A stretch of DNA of 64,000 bases from Paenibacillus lautus NBRC 15380 (GTDB lineage Bacteria > Bacillota > Bacilli > Paenibacillales > Paenibacillaceae). The stretch is taken from positions 60,042-124,041 of the forward strand of contig NZ_BIMF01000018.1 of NCBI RefSeq assembly GCF_004000945.1, read 5' to 3'. A program made the position numbers and the translations under genes. This document shows, piece after piece, positions 1-8,396 of this stretch; within the stretch, counting starts at the first letter, position 1, and each line of letters starts with the position of its first letter. The notes below the pieces were generated by a model, which was given only the letters and a program-made list of their open reading frames with translations, was not told the DNA's origin and did not search any database.

Positions 1-1
1 C

Positions 2-874
2 CAGAATTTTACTAAGCTTTCGCGCACGGTGACAATGATCAAGGACAGCCGCAAGATCGACCAGCATTTGGATTTGATCGCAGGTCTTCCCGAAGAGGAT
101 TACGATACGTTCCGCAAAACGTTTAACGACGTATTCGCGCTTGGGCCGGAGGAGCTGCAGCTAGGCTTCTTGAAGATGCTGCGGGGAACCGGGCTGCGGA
201 TCGATGCGGACAAGTACAACTACACCTATATGGATCATGCTCCGTATGAGATTCTGGGCAGCGACGTGCTTCCGTTCTCGGATATCGTTCGATTGAAGAG
301 ACTGGAGGATGTGCTGGAGAAGTATTGGAATGCGCACCGGATGGACCATACCCTGAATTATTTGATGAAGCATGAATTTACGTCGCCGTTTGATTTCTTC
401 CAAGAGTTTGGCGACTACTGGGAAGGACAGGGCTGGCAAAAAATCGGCCATCAGCTCGAGGACCTGTTCACCCGTTTAACAGCTTTCCTTGAAGATCGGA
501 AGACCCCGCATATGAACGTTGTCTCCGGTCTCATGAAGTTTGATTATTTCCTGGGCCATAAATATAAACCGCGGAAAATATGGTGGGATCATAATCAGGA
601 TAAAGCGCAGTGGACCGCCAATGTTCGCAAAATCGTTGAGGAACCTGCGGCCCTATCCGACGGTTTTGCCGATCTAGGTATCACGGAGCGCGATCTGCAG
701 AAACATGCGATGATCGAGGTGCTGCCATTTAACCTCATCGATGCCATCCAGGGTGGCACCGGAATCCCTGACAACGCGGACCATGCAACGATGCTGCTAG
801 TATTGTACCAGCAGAACGAAACAGGGCAGCCGCAGTACTACACCATGCCTGTGGAGTTAGCGAAGCAGGCATAG
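2..874 (+). CDS. B12-binding-type radical SAM protein, C-terminal part (DUF4080-like), truncated by window edge
   Basis: The reading frame is open from the first bases of the window, so only the C-terminal ~290 residues are seen; the ATG at 35 is internal. Early residues (KLSRTVTMIKDSR, then HLDLIAGLPEEDY and LQLGFLKMLRGT) fit the last part of a radical SAM barrel as found in cobalamin-binding radical SAM enzymes carrying a C-terminal DUF4080 domain. The [4Fe-4S] cysteines and the B12 domain would lie upstream and cannot be checked. Substrate and reaction are unknown to me for this family. No clear terminator follows. The family call is moderately confident; function is open. Confidence 0.7.
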   Translation, partial: QNFTKLSRTVTMIKDSRKIDQHLDLIAGLPEEDYDTFRKTFNDVFALGPEELQLGFLKMLRGTGLRIDADKYNYTYMDHAPYEILGSDVLPFSDIVRLKRLEDVLEKYWNAHRMDHTLNYLMKHEFTSPFDFFQEFGDYWEGQGWQKIGHQLEDLFTRLTAFLEDRKTPHMNVVSGLMKFDYFLGHKYKPRKIWWDHNQDKAQWTANVRKIVEEPAALSDGFADLGITERDLQKHAMIEVLPFNLIDAIQGGTGIPDNADHATMLLVLYQQNETGQPQYYTMPVELAKQA

Positions 875-1083
875 TAGAGGAAGCGAAGGACAACCCTTTA
901 TCGGAATTTGATGCGAGCGGCTTGTCCGTTTTGGCAAAATATCTTTCTTCTAGGTTTAGGGATTGGTAGGGACTGATAGGATTGAAACTGTGATCATGCC
1001 CCCTCGTTATCGTAACGGACCCGGAATAAAACACCCTTGGGATCGGTATTCTAATCGCATCAACCGATGAGGAGGGGATGTTT

Positions 1084-1260
1084 ATGAACGGGAAACAGAA
1101 GGGGCGGGAACAGCATCCGCAGGACGAGCCCACCATTGCGCCAGGCATGGAAACCAATGACGATCTGCGCGAAGAGGCTACGGAGGATGAAGTAGCGCAT
1201 GGCGATTACACTGAGGTCACGCAGCTGATCATCGACCGCACGCCGAATGAGGAAGAGTAA
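1084..1260 (+). CDS. small acidic hypothetical protein (58 aa)
   Basis: Short hydrophilic protein rich in Glu/Asp, with no cysteine, membrane segment or motif that I recognise. A strong Shine-Dalgarno (AGGAGGGG, 1070-1077) lies 6 nt before the ATG at 1084, so I prefer this start over the in-frame ATG at 1078, which touches the ribosome site. It stands alone, with 200 nt of non-coding DNA on each side. The good ribosome site and clean intergenic setting support a real gene. No function can be proposed. Confidence 0.6.
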   Translation: MNGKQKGREQHPQDEPTIAPGMETNDDLREEATEDEVAHGDYTEVTQLIIDRTPNEEE

Positions 1261-1403
1261 GAGGCTGGGCTGTCCCGTTAATTAGGTTTACTTACTTGAC
1301 GGATAGCTTGTCAGATTAAAAAAGGGTATTTGGATTCACTAAAGGGCAACCTCTTTTTGTTTATGTTAAGGGTGGATATGCACAGCGTCATACAACAGAC
1401 AGA

Positions 1404-1450
1404 GGGGGTGTCCCAAAAGGTCAATTGACCTTTTGGGACACCCCCTTTTT
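1404..1450. terminator. perfect 42-bp palindrome followed by T-run
   Basis: Two 21-bp arms are perfectly complementary with no spacer between them (centre 1424/1425), followed on the + strand by TTTTT. It sits 14 bp beyond the stop codon of the hydrolase on the other strand and can act as a terminator for that gene and as a bidirectional barrier. A 21-bp perfect stem is longer than most intrinsic terminators, so a relic of fused terminal inverted repeats from a mobile element is an alternative. Confidence 0.7.
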
Positions 1451-1463
1451 AATTCGTCCTGCA

Positions 1464-2441
1464 TCATTCTTTTACATCATCCGTTTCGATTCTTGCGGTG
1501 TCTGCTGTCTCATGCGATCCCGCTGTGTGCCGTTCGAGCCAGTCGAGAACATGTGCCGCTACTTCATCCCGGTTGATTTCATGCAGCATTTCGTGGCGGC
1601 CGCCGGGATACAAACGGTATTCAAGATCCTGAATGCCATGTTTCCGGTACAATTCGATCAACCGCCGTACGCCTTTACCGCGGTGTCCGACCGGATCATC
1701 CTCGCCCGAGAAAATATAGACCGGCTTATCCTTTAGAAGGCATTCCATCAGTTGAGGTTTATGAATCTGGGACAGCAGCTTGAAGAAATCATGGAAGAAA
1801 CGAGCGCTGCATACCTGACCGCAGTAGGGATCGTTGATATACTTATCCACTTCCGCTTCATCCCGGGATAACCAATCAAATGGAGTGCGAATAGGACCGA
1901 AACCTTTGTTGTAAGGGCCGAACACGATGGCGTTCAGCATCAGACTCCGGTGCGTGTTTCCTTGGAGGCGCATTTGGGCCGCTGCCAGATTCAAACCGAA
2001 CGCTAGTAGTCTCTGGGGACCGTTGGTGCCGGACAGAATGAATCCGTCGAATAATCCGCCGTTCGAACACATGATCTTTTGGGTCAAAAAAGACCCCATG
2101 CTGTGACCCATCAAGTAATGTGGAACATCCCCATGGCGCTTTTGAAGCTCGGAAGCAAGAAGCAGCAGGTCTTCAATCATCCCTTCGAATCCATTCTCCC
2201 CGGCATCGCCGAGAAGCGTAAGGCCGGACGTTTGTCCATGACCCCGATGGTCGTTGCAGTACACGGCGTAGCCGTGTGCTGTAAGCAACTCGGCAAGTTC
2301 CTCGTATCGTATGCCGGTTTCGCACATGCCATGCGCAATTTGCACGATGGCACGAATAGGATGGTCCGGCTCCGGCAGCCATTGATATACAAAAACATGC
2401 ATGCCCTGCGTATTCAGCATCGTAAACGTGTCGGTTTGCAT
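1464..2441 (-). CDS. alpha/beta hydrolase, monoacylglycerol lipase / lysophospholipase type
   Basis: A 325-residue serine hydrolase of the Hydrolase_4 (S33-like) group, which typically cleaves monoacylglycerols or lysophospholipids. The oxyanion region (QIAHGM, ~34-39) is followed by DHRGHG (~64-69), the nucleophile elbow GHSMG at 112-116 (Ser114), the acid residue in GEDDPVG (~Asp248/249) and the catalytic His283 in GGRHEMLHE, so the triad looks complete. There is no signal peptide, so it should be cytoplasmic. It is transcribed alone, running toward the palindrome at 1404-1450, with manA 57 bp upstream on the same strand. Substrate preference cannot be told from sequence. Confidence 0.85.
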   Translation of the reverse strand: MQTDTFTMLNTQGMHVFVYQWLPEPDHPIRAIVQIAHGMCETGIRYEELAELLTAHGYAVYCNDHRGHGQTSGLTLLGDAGENGFEGMIEDLLLLASELQKRHGDVPHYLMGHSMGSFLTQKIMCSNGGLFDGFILSGTNGPQRLLAFGLNLAAAQMRLQGNTHRSLMLNAIVFGPYNKGFGPIRTPFDWLSRDEAEVDKYINDPYCGQVCSARFFHDFFKLLSQIHKPQLMECLLKDKPVYIFSGEDDPVGHRGKGVRRLIELYRKHGIQDLEYRLYPGGRHEMLHEINRDEVAAHVLDWLERHTAGSHETADTARIETDDVKE

Positions 2442-2498
2442 TACAGGCCTAACACCTCCACAAAAACGAATGGTTTATTTCAATTATTTATACCCTGT

Positions 2499-3467
2499 TT
2501 AAGGAAGATAGGAACGAAGAACCGTAGATTGCCCATCCAATGTATATGCACCCAGGTTAGCTGGCAGCAGGAAGCATTGTCCGGAGGTATAATCGATGGA
2601 GCCGTTATCCCAGCTGAGGGTTCCTTGACCATCGCATACCACCACGATCGTGAAGCTTTCAACTGAAGTGGACAAGGACCAGGCACCGTTAACAACGCCT
2701 TTTTCGACTACAAAATAAGGAGATTTGGCAAGCTCAAGCCATTCTCCAGGAGCGGTTCCTTCCGTGCTCATGGTAGTTGCGCCCGATCCTTCATAGGCCG
2801 TCACGTTTAAGGAGTCCTCAATATGAAGCTCGCGCGGCTTACCGTCCAGCCCTGGTCGATTATAATCAAAAATCCGGTAGGTGGTATCCGAATTTTGCTG
2901 AATTTCAGCCACGACAACGCCCGCACACAGCGCATGTACCGTACCGGCAGGTATGTAGAATGTATCTCCGGCTTTTACGGACACTTCTTGCAGCTGGTCC
3001 ATAACCGTGCCGTTTTCCATGGCTTCTTTCAAAGTCTCGCGGCTGACGCCTTCTTTCAGACCGTATATGATTTTGGCGTCCGGCTTCGCATCCAGCACAT
3101 ACCACATTTCAGTCTTGCCCAGCTCGCCTTTCGGAAGCCCCTCATAGTCATCGGTCGGATGGACCTGAACGGAGAGGTTGTCATTGCAGTCAAGCAGCTT
3201 GATCAGCAGCGGGAAACGTCCGTTAACCTCGGAGAATCCTTTGCTGCCAAACCACTCCCGTCCGAATTGCTCCCGCACCTGATCAAGACCGCGGCCGGCA
3301 AGTTCACCGTTCACAATGCTGGTTGTACCGTTCGGATGGTCGGCGATCATCCAGCCTTCTCCGATATGTCCTTCAGGAATATCCAAGCCGAATTGCTCCA
3401 GGGCACGGCCACCCCACACACGTTCTTTAAATTCGGGTTGGAACAACAATGGATATGGTTTTGTCAT
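2499..3467 (-). CDS. manA: mannose-6-phosphate isomerase, class I
   Basis: Interconverts fructose-6-phosphate and mannose-6-phosphate, feeding mannose catabolism or GDP-mannose for surface polysaccharides. The protein (322 aa) has the cupin-type PMI fold: KERVWGG near the N-terminus, the zinc-site segment LSVQVHPTDDY (~100-110), KTEMWYVL, and the later FYIPAGTVHALCAG and YRIFDYNR blocks typical of short Firmicute ManA proteins. The start at 3467 is chosen because the AAAGGT ribosome site is 11 nt upstream; an in-frame ATG at 3476 lies only 2 nt from it and is less likely. It may be cotranscribed with the hydrolase downstream (gap 57 bp). Confidence 0.93.
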   Translation of the reverse strand: MTKPYPLLFQPEFKERVWGGRALEQFGLDIPEGHIGEGWMIADHPNGTTSIVNGELAGRGLDQVREQFGREWFGSKGFSEVNGRFPLLIKLLDCNDNLSVQVHPTDDYEGLPKGELGKTEMWYVLDAKPDAKIIYGLKEGVSRETLKEAMENGTVMDQLQEVSVKAGDTFYIPAGTVHALCAGVVVAEIQQNSDTTYRIFDYNRPGLDGKPRELHIEDSLNVTAYEGSGATTMSTEGTAPGEWLELAKSPYFVVEKGVVNGAWSLSTSVESFTIVVVCDGQGTLSWDNGSIDYTSGQCFLLPANLGAYTLDGQSTVLRSYLP

Positions 3468-3544
3468 TGTAATCATCTACCTTTCATCATGTTTGGAATA
3501 TTCTATGGATGTTGTAAAGTGCGGCACCTCTCCTAGAACTTATA

Positions 3545-4135
3545 TCATATCGGCTTCTTCCGTTCCAGTGCAATGAGATATGGCGCTTCGGAACGCTGAA
3601 GACCACGATATAATATCGTTTGCACTTTGTGCTGGGGCAATTCCGCGGCCCAGGCCAACACGGCGTCCGCTTCGGCATCGCCGCCCTTGTGGCCTGGATA
3701 CAGCACGATGGTGATAATGCCGCCGGGTCGGAGCAGCTCGATGGCAGCCTCCAGAGCCGTCAGTGTGCTGGCGGTTTCCGTCATGATCCGTTTATCCGAT
3801 GAATCTGACGGAAGGTAACCGAGATTGAACATGATTGCACCCATGCGGCCATGCTCGCGCTCAGGTACGCATTCTCCCATAAGCGCATGGCTCTGATGGT
3901 GAAGAGTAACCTCTGCAAGGGTGTCGGGGGGTTCCTTGTCCAGCCTATCACGAGTCAGCTGCAGCGCCTGTTCCTGAATATCAAAAGCGTACACTTTGCC
4001 CTTTGAGCCTGTGCATTTGGCTAGATACAGCGTATCGGCCCCGGTTCCGGCCGTCGCATCCAGCGCAATGTCTCCAGGCCGCAGCCTTTCGGACACGAGT
4101 TTATGGGCAAAACTCAAAACCGAGAGGAAGCCCAT
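3545..4135 (-). CDS. mnmM: tRNA 5-aminomethyl-2-thiouridine methyltransferase MnmM (YtqB)
   Basis: SAM-dependent methyltransferase of the YtqB family, shown in Bacillus to methylate nm5s2U to mnm5s2U at the wobble position of tRNAs for Glu, Gln and Lys. The SAM site is visible as ALDATAGTGADTLYLA (~24-39), followed by the family blocks MFNLGYLPSDSSDKR and IVLYPGHKGGDAE. The ATG at 4135 shares bases with the TGA of the upstream mnmL gene (TGATG) and has a G-rich ribosome site about 6 nt upstream, so I prefer it to an in-frame ATG at 4150. The tight overlap implies translational coupling with MnmL, the partner enzyme. Confidence 0.92.
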   Translation of the reverse strand: MGFLSVLSFAHKLVSERLRPGDIALDATAGTGADTLYLAKCTGSKGKVYAFDIQEQALQLTRDRLDKEPPDTLAEVTLHHQSHALMGECVPEREHGRMGAIMFNLGYLPSDSSDKRIMTETASTLTALEAAIELLRPGGIITIVLYPGHKGGDAEADAVLAWAAELPQHKVQTILYRGLQRSEAPYLIALERKKPI

Positions 4136-5088
4136 CAGGATCCCCCCCACAATTTACCCTGCCATGTATCCCGGCGTTTAAGCTCGGCGTCAATGCCGTT
4201 AAGCACTTCCCATTTCTTGAGACTCCACGTCGGGCCGATCAAGAGATCCCGTGGAGCGTCTCCGGTCAGACGATGAACAATCATATCCGGGGGCAAGAAC
4301 TCCAGACTGTCTGCGATAAGGCTGATGTATTCGTCCTGCTCCAGGAACCGCAGCAGCCCGGCCTCATATTGTTTCACCATCGGCGTCTTGCGCATGAGGT
4401 GCAGCAGGTGGATCTTGATTCCCTGCACATCCATCTTGGAGACCGCTCGGCCGGTGGCGAGCATCATGTCATGGTCCTCTTGCGGAAGGCCATAAATGAC
4501 GTGTGTGCAGACACGGATGTTATGCTTGCGCAGCTTTTCGACCGCTTCCAGATAACATTCGGTATCATGGGCACGGTTGATCAGCTCGGAGGTGGAATCA
4601 TGGATCGTTTGCAGGCCCATTTCCACCCAGAGATAGGTTCGCTCATTCAGCTCCGCCAAGTATTCCACGACGTCGTCAGGCAGGCAATCGGGGCGTGTCG
4701 CGATCGACAAGCCGACAACACCCGGCTGCTGCAGAATGACTTCATAGTATTCCCGAAGCTCTTCGACCGGAGCATAGGTATTGGTATAGGCTTGGAAATA
4801 ACCGATGTACTTGGCGCTCGGCCACTTCTGGTGCTGCCGGTCACGAATGGTGTTGAACTGGGTAACAAGATCATCCCGACGCCGTCCGGCAAAATCACCG
4901 GAGCCGCGGGCGCTGCAGAAGGTGCACCCGCCCTTGGCAATCGTGCCGTCGCGGTTCGGGCACGTAAAGCCCGCATCCAGCATAACCTTGAATACTTTTT
5001 CCTCGAATTGGCTGCGCATCTCGTAATTCCATGTATGAAATCGTTTGTCGCCCCATAACGTTGGGGCGGGTTTAAGTGGTGTACTCAT
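4135..5088 (-). CDS. mnmL: radical SAM protein MnmL (YtqA, TIGR01212 family)
   Basis: Radical SAM enzyme of the YtqA/YhcC group. In Bacillus and Streptococcus this subgroup is reported to be needed for turning cmnm5s2U into the mnm5s2U pathway in tRNA, acting with MnmM. The cluster-binding cysteines have the family's wide spacing, Cys43-x11-Cys55-x2-Cys58 (in NRDGTIAKGGCTFC), followed by GSGDF. Later blocks VGLSIATRPDCLPD and WVEMGLQT are also typical. Length (317 aa) is normal. It is the first gene of a two-gene operon, with mnmM overlapping its stop codon. The family is certain; the exact reaction is still debated in the literature. Confidence 0.92.
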   Translation of the reverse strand: MSTPLKPAPTLWGDKRFHTWNYEMRSQFEEKVFKVMLDAGFTCPNRDGTIAKGGCTFCSARGSGDFAGRRRDDLVTQFNTIRDRQHQKWPSAKYIGYFQAYTNTYAPVEELREYYEVILQQPGVVGLSIATRPDCLPDDVVEYLAELNERTYLWVEMGLQTIHDSTSELINRAHDTECYLEAVEKLRKHNIRVCTHVIYGLPQEDHDMMLATGRAVSKMDVQGIKIHLLHLMRKTPMVKQYEAGLLRFLEQDEYISLIADSLEFLPPDMIVHRLTGDAPRDLLIGPTWSLKKWEVLNGIDAELKRRDTWQGKLWGGS

Positions 5089-5349
5089 GTGTGCTCCTTT
5101 TTATAGCCGCATAAGATGAATAGAGACAGACAGCCTTAGCCGTGCCTCAGAGTATACATGTTTGACTTAACCTTTACTTAAGCAGATATGTCCATTGTAA
5201 CAAAAAATAAAACTTTGCGTTATATACAGGTCTTCAAGCCTAATTAAAATGTTGTTACTTGAATGAATTGCATATAATTGGTATATTTAAAATAGAAAAA
5301 TAAAAATATGATTCAAGCAATTTTGGCATGGGTATATATCGGATAGGAT

Positions 5350-5378
5350 TCATATTTGTGTGACGTCATGGATACAAT
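5350..5378 (+). promoter_or_regulatory. sigma-E-like promoter
   Basis: TCATATT (5350-5356) and GATACAAT (5371-5378) are 14 nt apart, closely matching the mother-cell sigma-E pattern (-35 ATATT, -10 CATACAAT). Transcription would start just ahead of the ribosome site of the 5400 gene. The rest of the ~310-bp gap (5089-5399) is AT-rich with nothing else I can identify. Confidence 0.5.
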
Positions 5379-5399
5379 AATACCGTGAGGTGATTACGA

Positions 5400-5582
5400 A
5401 TGAATTCATCGACAGTAAAGAATGACAGTAGAGACAAAATCGCTGTGGAGCTTACCCCGAACGAAGCTTTAGCCCTTACCGGCGTGGAGTTTAACTCCAA
5501 CCAGGATGTGAAGGCTTCGGCACGTCGCAAGATTCGGGCCGCCTTTGAGAAGACGTTTGATTTTGCGTCGGAAGAAAGGTAG
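5400..5582 (+). CDS. small hypothetical protein (60 aa), probably sporulation-expressed
   Basis: Unrecognised 60-residue soluble protein with mixed charge. It contains an ELTPNEALALTG segment and a basic stretch (KASARRKIRAAFEKTF), and has no cysteine or membrane segment. The start is supported by GTGAGGTGA, 5385-5393, directly upstream of the ATG. A sigma-E-like promoter precedes it and a clear terminator (5633-5679) follows, so it forms its own transcription unit. The promoter suggests expression in the mother cell during sporulation, which is an inference. No homologue with a known function comes to mind. Confidence 0.65.
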   Translation: MNSSTVKNDSRDKIAVELTPNEALALTGVEFNSNQDVKASARRKIRAAFEKTFDFASEER

Positions 5583-5632
5583 ATTATTCACAGTTTAACC
5601 ATCGCGGAACCCCAATTCCAAATATAAGAAAG

Positions 5633-5679
5633 AGGAACCTAAATCCTTTGCGTTAAGCAGAGCATAGGTTCCTTTTTCT
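5633..5679 (+). terminator. intrinsic terminator
   Basis: AGGAACCTA (5633-5641) pairs with TAGGTTCCT (5665-5673), followed by a T-run. It closes the unit of the 5400 gene. Confidence 0.75.
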
Positions 5680-5772
5680 ATGGGGCTCTTTACTTTTGGG
5701 ATTAACTTCGTCACAATAAATGCAGTATCGGGATATCATTCTAAATTACTTGGAAAGTTTCGGAGGTATGAC

Positions 5773-6486
5773 ATGCGTTTACGCGGAAGAAAAGGTATAC
5801 GGGAAAATCTGGAGCAGCAGGAAGACCTGGTCGTTTTGGACCCCGGTCAATATAGAGGAAAATGGGCTTCATTATTTGGCAATGACCTTCCGATTCATGT
5901 CGAATTCGGCATGGGCAAGGGCCAATTTATTAGCCAGATGAGTTACAAGCATCAGCAAGTGAATTTTATCGGGGTGGACATGTACGACGAGCTGATTCGC
6001 CGTGCAAGCGAAAAGGGACGCAATGTCTGGGCTCAGGACGGTATCGATACCCCGCCGAATTTGAAGCTGGCGCTGTTTAATATCGAGAACGTCGAGCAGG
6101 TTTTTGAACCCGGCGAGATCGAACGTTTATATTTGAACTTCAGTGATCCGTGGCCAAAATCGAAGCATGCCCGCCGTCGTTTGACGCATCCGCGTTTTTT
6201 GGACAAGTATTCCCAGATCCTGAACGAACGCGGGGAAATTCATTTCAAGACCGATTCGGTTACACTCTTTGAGTTCTCCCTGAATGCATTTGCCGATTAT
6301 GGCTTGCAAATGACGAACATTTCGCTGGATCTGCATCGTGACGGATTGAACGAAGAACACGTGATGACAGAATACGAGACCAAATTCGTCGGTCAAGGTA
6401 TGCAGATTCATCGCTGCGAGGCTATTGTCGGCAAGGAAGCACTTGCTTCCTACCATAAGAATCGCCTTGAAAAATACGGTAAATAA
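5773..6486 (+). CDS. trmB: tRNA (guanine(46)-N7)-methyltransferase
   Basis: Methylates N7 of G46 in the variable loop of tRNAs using SAM. The 237-residue protein has the SAM loop VEFGMGKGQFI (~43-53), NFIGVDMYDELI and the family signature SDPWPKSKHARRRLTHPRFL. The start at 5773 gives the usual TrmB opening MRLRGRK and has GGAGG 6 nt upstream. A longer in-frame version starting at 5680 would begin inside the preceding terminator and is rejected. It is monocistronic, ending before a bidirectional terminator shared with the convergent glycosyltransferase. Confidence 0.95.
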   Translation: MRLRGRKGIRENLEQQEDLVVLDPGQYRGKWASLFGNDLPIHVEFGMGKGQFISQMSYKHQQVNFIGVDMYDELIRRASEKGRNVWAQDGIDTPPNLKLALFNIENVEQVFEPGEIERLYLNFSDPWPKSKHARRRLTHPRFLDKYSQILNERGEIHFKTDSVTLFEFSLNAFADYGLQMTNISLDLHRDGLNEEHVMTEYETKFVGQGMQIHRCEAIVGKEALASYHKNRLEKYGK

Positions 6487-6584
6487 CGTCTGTACACTAG
6501 AGTCTTCCCGATGATAGCGTTTGCATCTATTATAATAGTAGGAAATCTATCAACTGCGATGACATGTTCGCGGAAAACGACGTA

Positions 6585-6619
6585 AAAAAGGTGTGCTCCT
6601 CTTCAGGAGTACACCTTTT
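6585..6619. terminator. bidirectional terminator between convergent genes
   Basis: AAAAGGTG(T)GCTCCT and AGGAGTACACCTTTT form a stem of about 15 bp around a CTTC loop, with A-run and T-run on opposite sides. The right arm overlaps the last codons of the glycosyltransferase at 6603. Confidence 0.85.
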
Positions 6620-7730
6620 CGTTTTCCAGCATATCGATGATGCTGCGTGCGCTTTGCATCGGATGGAATCGTTCGATGTCTCGCAAATTTTGCGCCCGTT
6701 GCTGTTGGATTACGTCGTATTGATGAAGCAGTTTGTTCATCCAGCTGCCAATAACCTCCAGCGAGTGGATAGGCTCACCCAATCCCTGCGCCGTAAAGTA
6801 TTGGCAATTCTCTTCTTCCTGCCCCGGAAGAGGCTGATGGAACAGCATCGGGATTCCTTTGGCAAGGCCTTCGGTGCATGTCATGCCGCCAGGCTTCGTA
6901 ACGAGCAGATCCGACACCTCCATCAGCTTGTCGATCTCACGCGTAAAACCCAAAATCCGGATGTTTGGATGCTGGAACCGAGGGTTGTTCTCCATCTCCT
7001 CGCGTCCCTTGTCGTTATTGCCGAGGCAAAATATAATCTGTACTTCTTCCCGCCATCGGGTCAAAAATTCATGCACAACTTCGTCATTCATGATGCCCCA
7101 GCCTCCGCCCATCACAAGCACGGTAGGCATATCGGACAGATTAAATCGTTCCCTGATTTCCTTCTTGCTCGGATGCGTCCAGAAGTCGGGATGGATCGGA
7201 ATGCCGGTGACCTGAATTTTGGCTTGCGACACCCCGCGATTGAGCAGCTTTCGCTTCACTTCCGGCGTGGACACGAAATATCGGTCGACCTCAGGACTAA
7301 TCCATGTATCGTGAGCATCATAATCGGTTATAACGGTACACAGAGGCACATCAATGCCCAGCCGTTTCAAACGCGAGATGACCGCACTTGGTATAAAGTG
7401 GGTACACACAATGATGTCGGGTTTGAGCTGTCTAACCACGTTTTTGGTGCTTGTATAGAACATTCGGTGAAGAGCTAAAGCCGTAAAGCGGTTAAAGGAC
7501 TTTTGATGGCGATACATGTACCCGACCAATCTCGGGCGAGTTGTAATCGTCTTTCTGTAGGCCGAAATGATCAGTGGAGCGATTTTAGGGTTCAAGAAGC
7601 TCCCGAGCTCGAGAACTTTGGTCTGTACGCTAGGCGATAACTGGCGCAGGCTGCTGGAGAGTGCATAAGCGGCCTGTGTATGGCCTGCACCGAACCCTTC
7701 AGATAACAGCAAGACTCTTTTTTTAGCCAC
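6603..7730 (-). CDS. MGDG-synthase/UgtP-type glycosyltransferase (GT28)
   Basis: A 375-residue protein of the diacylglycerol glucosyltransferase group (UgtP/MGDG synthase), which transfers sugar from UDP-sugar to diacylglycerol to make glycolipids and lipoteichoic acid anchors. The N-terminal domain opens with LLLSEGFGAGHTQAA, matching the MGDG_synth pattern (GHTQAA). The C-terminal GT28 domain shows VLVMGGGWG (~205-213) and the donor-site block LVTKPGGMTCTEGLAKGIPM (~281-300). It starts with GTG and has a modest ribosome site. A sigma-A-like promoter lies 39 bp upstream on the same strand. Family members use several lipid acceptors, so the product is not fixed. Confidence 0.85.
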   Translation of the reverse strand: MAKKRVLLLSEGFGAGHTQAAYALSSSLRQLSPSVQTKVLELGSFLNPKIAPLIISAYRKTITTRPRLVGYMYRHQKSFNRFTALALHRMFYTSTKNVVRQLKPDIIVCTHFIPSAVISRLKRLGIDVPLCTVITDYDAHDTWISPEVDRYFVSTPEVKRKLLNRGVSQAKIQVTGIPIHPDFWTHPSKKEIRERFNLSDMPTVLVMGGGWGIMNDEVVHEFLTRWREEVQIIFCLGNNDKGREEMENNPRFQHPNIRILGFTREIDKLMEVSDLLVTKPGGMTCTEGLAKGIPMLFHQPLPGQEEENCQYFTAQGLGEPIHSLEVIGSWMNKLLHQYDVIQQQRAQNLRDIERFHPMQSARSIIDMLENEKVYS

Positions 7731-7768
7731 TACTTTTCACCCGTTCTGCAGCGTTATTCTTTAACTTT

Positions 7769-7797
7769 AACATATCGACTTTGGGAAAAGAAATCAA
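7769..7797 (-). promoter_or_regulatory. sigma-A-like promoter for the GT28 gene
   Basis: Read on the minus strand: TTGATT (7797-7792), 17-nt spacer, TATGTT (7774-7769). Confidence 0.5.
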
Positions 7798-7933
7798 CCA
7801 TTCTCCGCTTGTGTTTCAGGGACTTTGGTCCCGGAAACGGAATCTTTATTCGGCAAGCTGCTCGCTGGCACCTTGCTACTTAAGGAGTTAGTCAGCGGCG
7901 CGCATTTTGTAGAAAATCAGGGTCCGTGGTCTT

Positions 7934-7962
7934 TTGACTTGAGTATGAGATGCCGCTACAAT
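7934..7962 (+). promoter_or_regulatory. sigma-A promoter for the GT2 gene
   Basis: TTGACT (7934-7939), 17-nt spacer, TACAAT (7957-7962). Transcription from about 7969 would give a leader of roughly 428 nt before the next start codon. Confidence 0.7.
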
Positions 7963-7968
7963 GATTCA

Positions 7969-8396
7969 AACGGACATCAAAAAGTTTATTAGAGAAAGAG
8001 CATTAAAAAAACGAAAACTTTTTGGGTGTCTGTTGCGTTTATTTATTGACGGACAAGTCGAAAAAGAAAAAATGGGCAGCCAAGAGAAATAAAAAGCAAG
8101 AAAACGGATGAAAATAAGAACTAAAGCCGTTTGAAACGAAGCTTGCTGGCAAACGGGATTGCAAGCTGAGCTCTTTTACGAAGTTTTTCCGTAAATTAGA
8201 GCATTCCACGGTTTTGACAAAAGATTCAAAAGTGTGGAAAATCGTGTATGACGTGCAAAGTTGCCCCGCGGCACCGAGGCTACTAGAAGGACAGACACAA
8301 GTCACAGGGTCATAGCAACAACAAAAAAAGCGAAAAACTTAGAGAGAAAAAAATAACAAACATTCTCGGGTTATAAAAAGGGGGTAACGGAGAATC
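7969..8396 (+). promoter_or_regulatory. long structured 5' leader of the GT2 gene, ligand unknown
   Basis: About 428 nt without a credible gene. Its 5' end can fold into a long helix: 7973-7987 (GACATCAAAAAGTTT) with 8015-8030 (AAACTTTTTGGGTGTC). A second hairpin pairs GCTTGC with GCAAGC near 8140-8170. The last ~70 nt are A-rich and lead to the GT2 ribosome site. I could not match it to a known riboswitch class, and there is no obvious terminator before the gene. Confidence 0.45.

Noticed and set aside
1404..1445. Insertion sequence at the 42-bp palindrome
   Set aside because: No transposase frame or target-site duplication is visible; kept only as a palindrome/terminator with a possible mobile origin.
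8039..8305. 88-codon minus-strand frame in the GT2 leader
   Set aside because: Phe/Ser-rich translation of A-rich leader DNA, no ribosome site, antisense to a transcribed leader.
8270..8345. c-di-GMP riboswitch-like bases in the GT2 leader
   Set aside because: GACGTGCAAAG resembles part of the class I core, but the other conserved blocks and P1 pairing are missing, so I do not call it.
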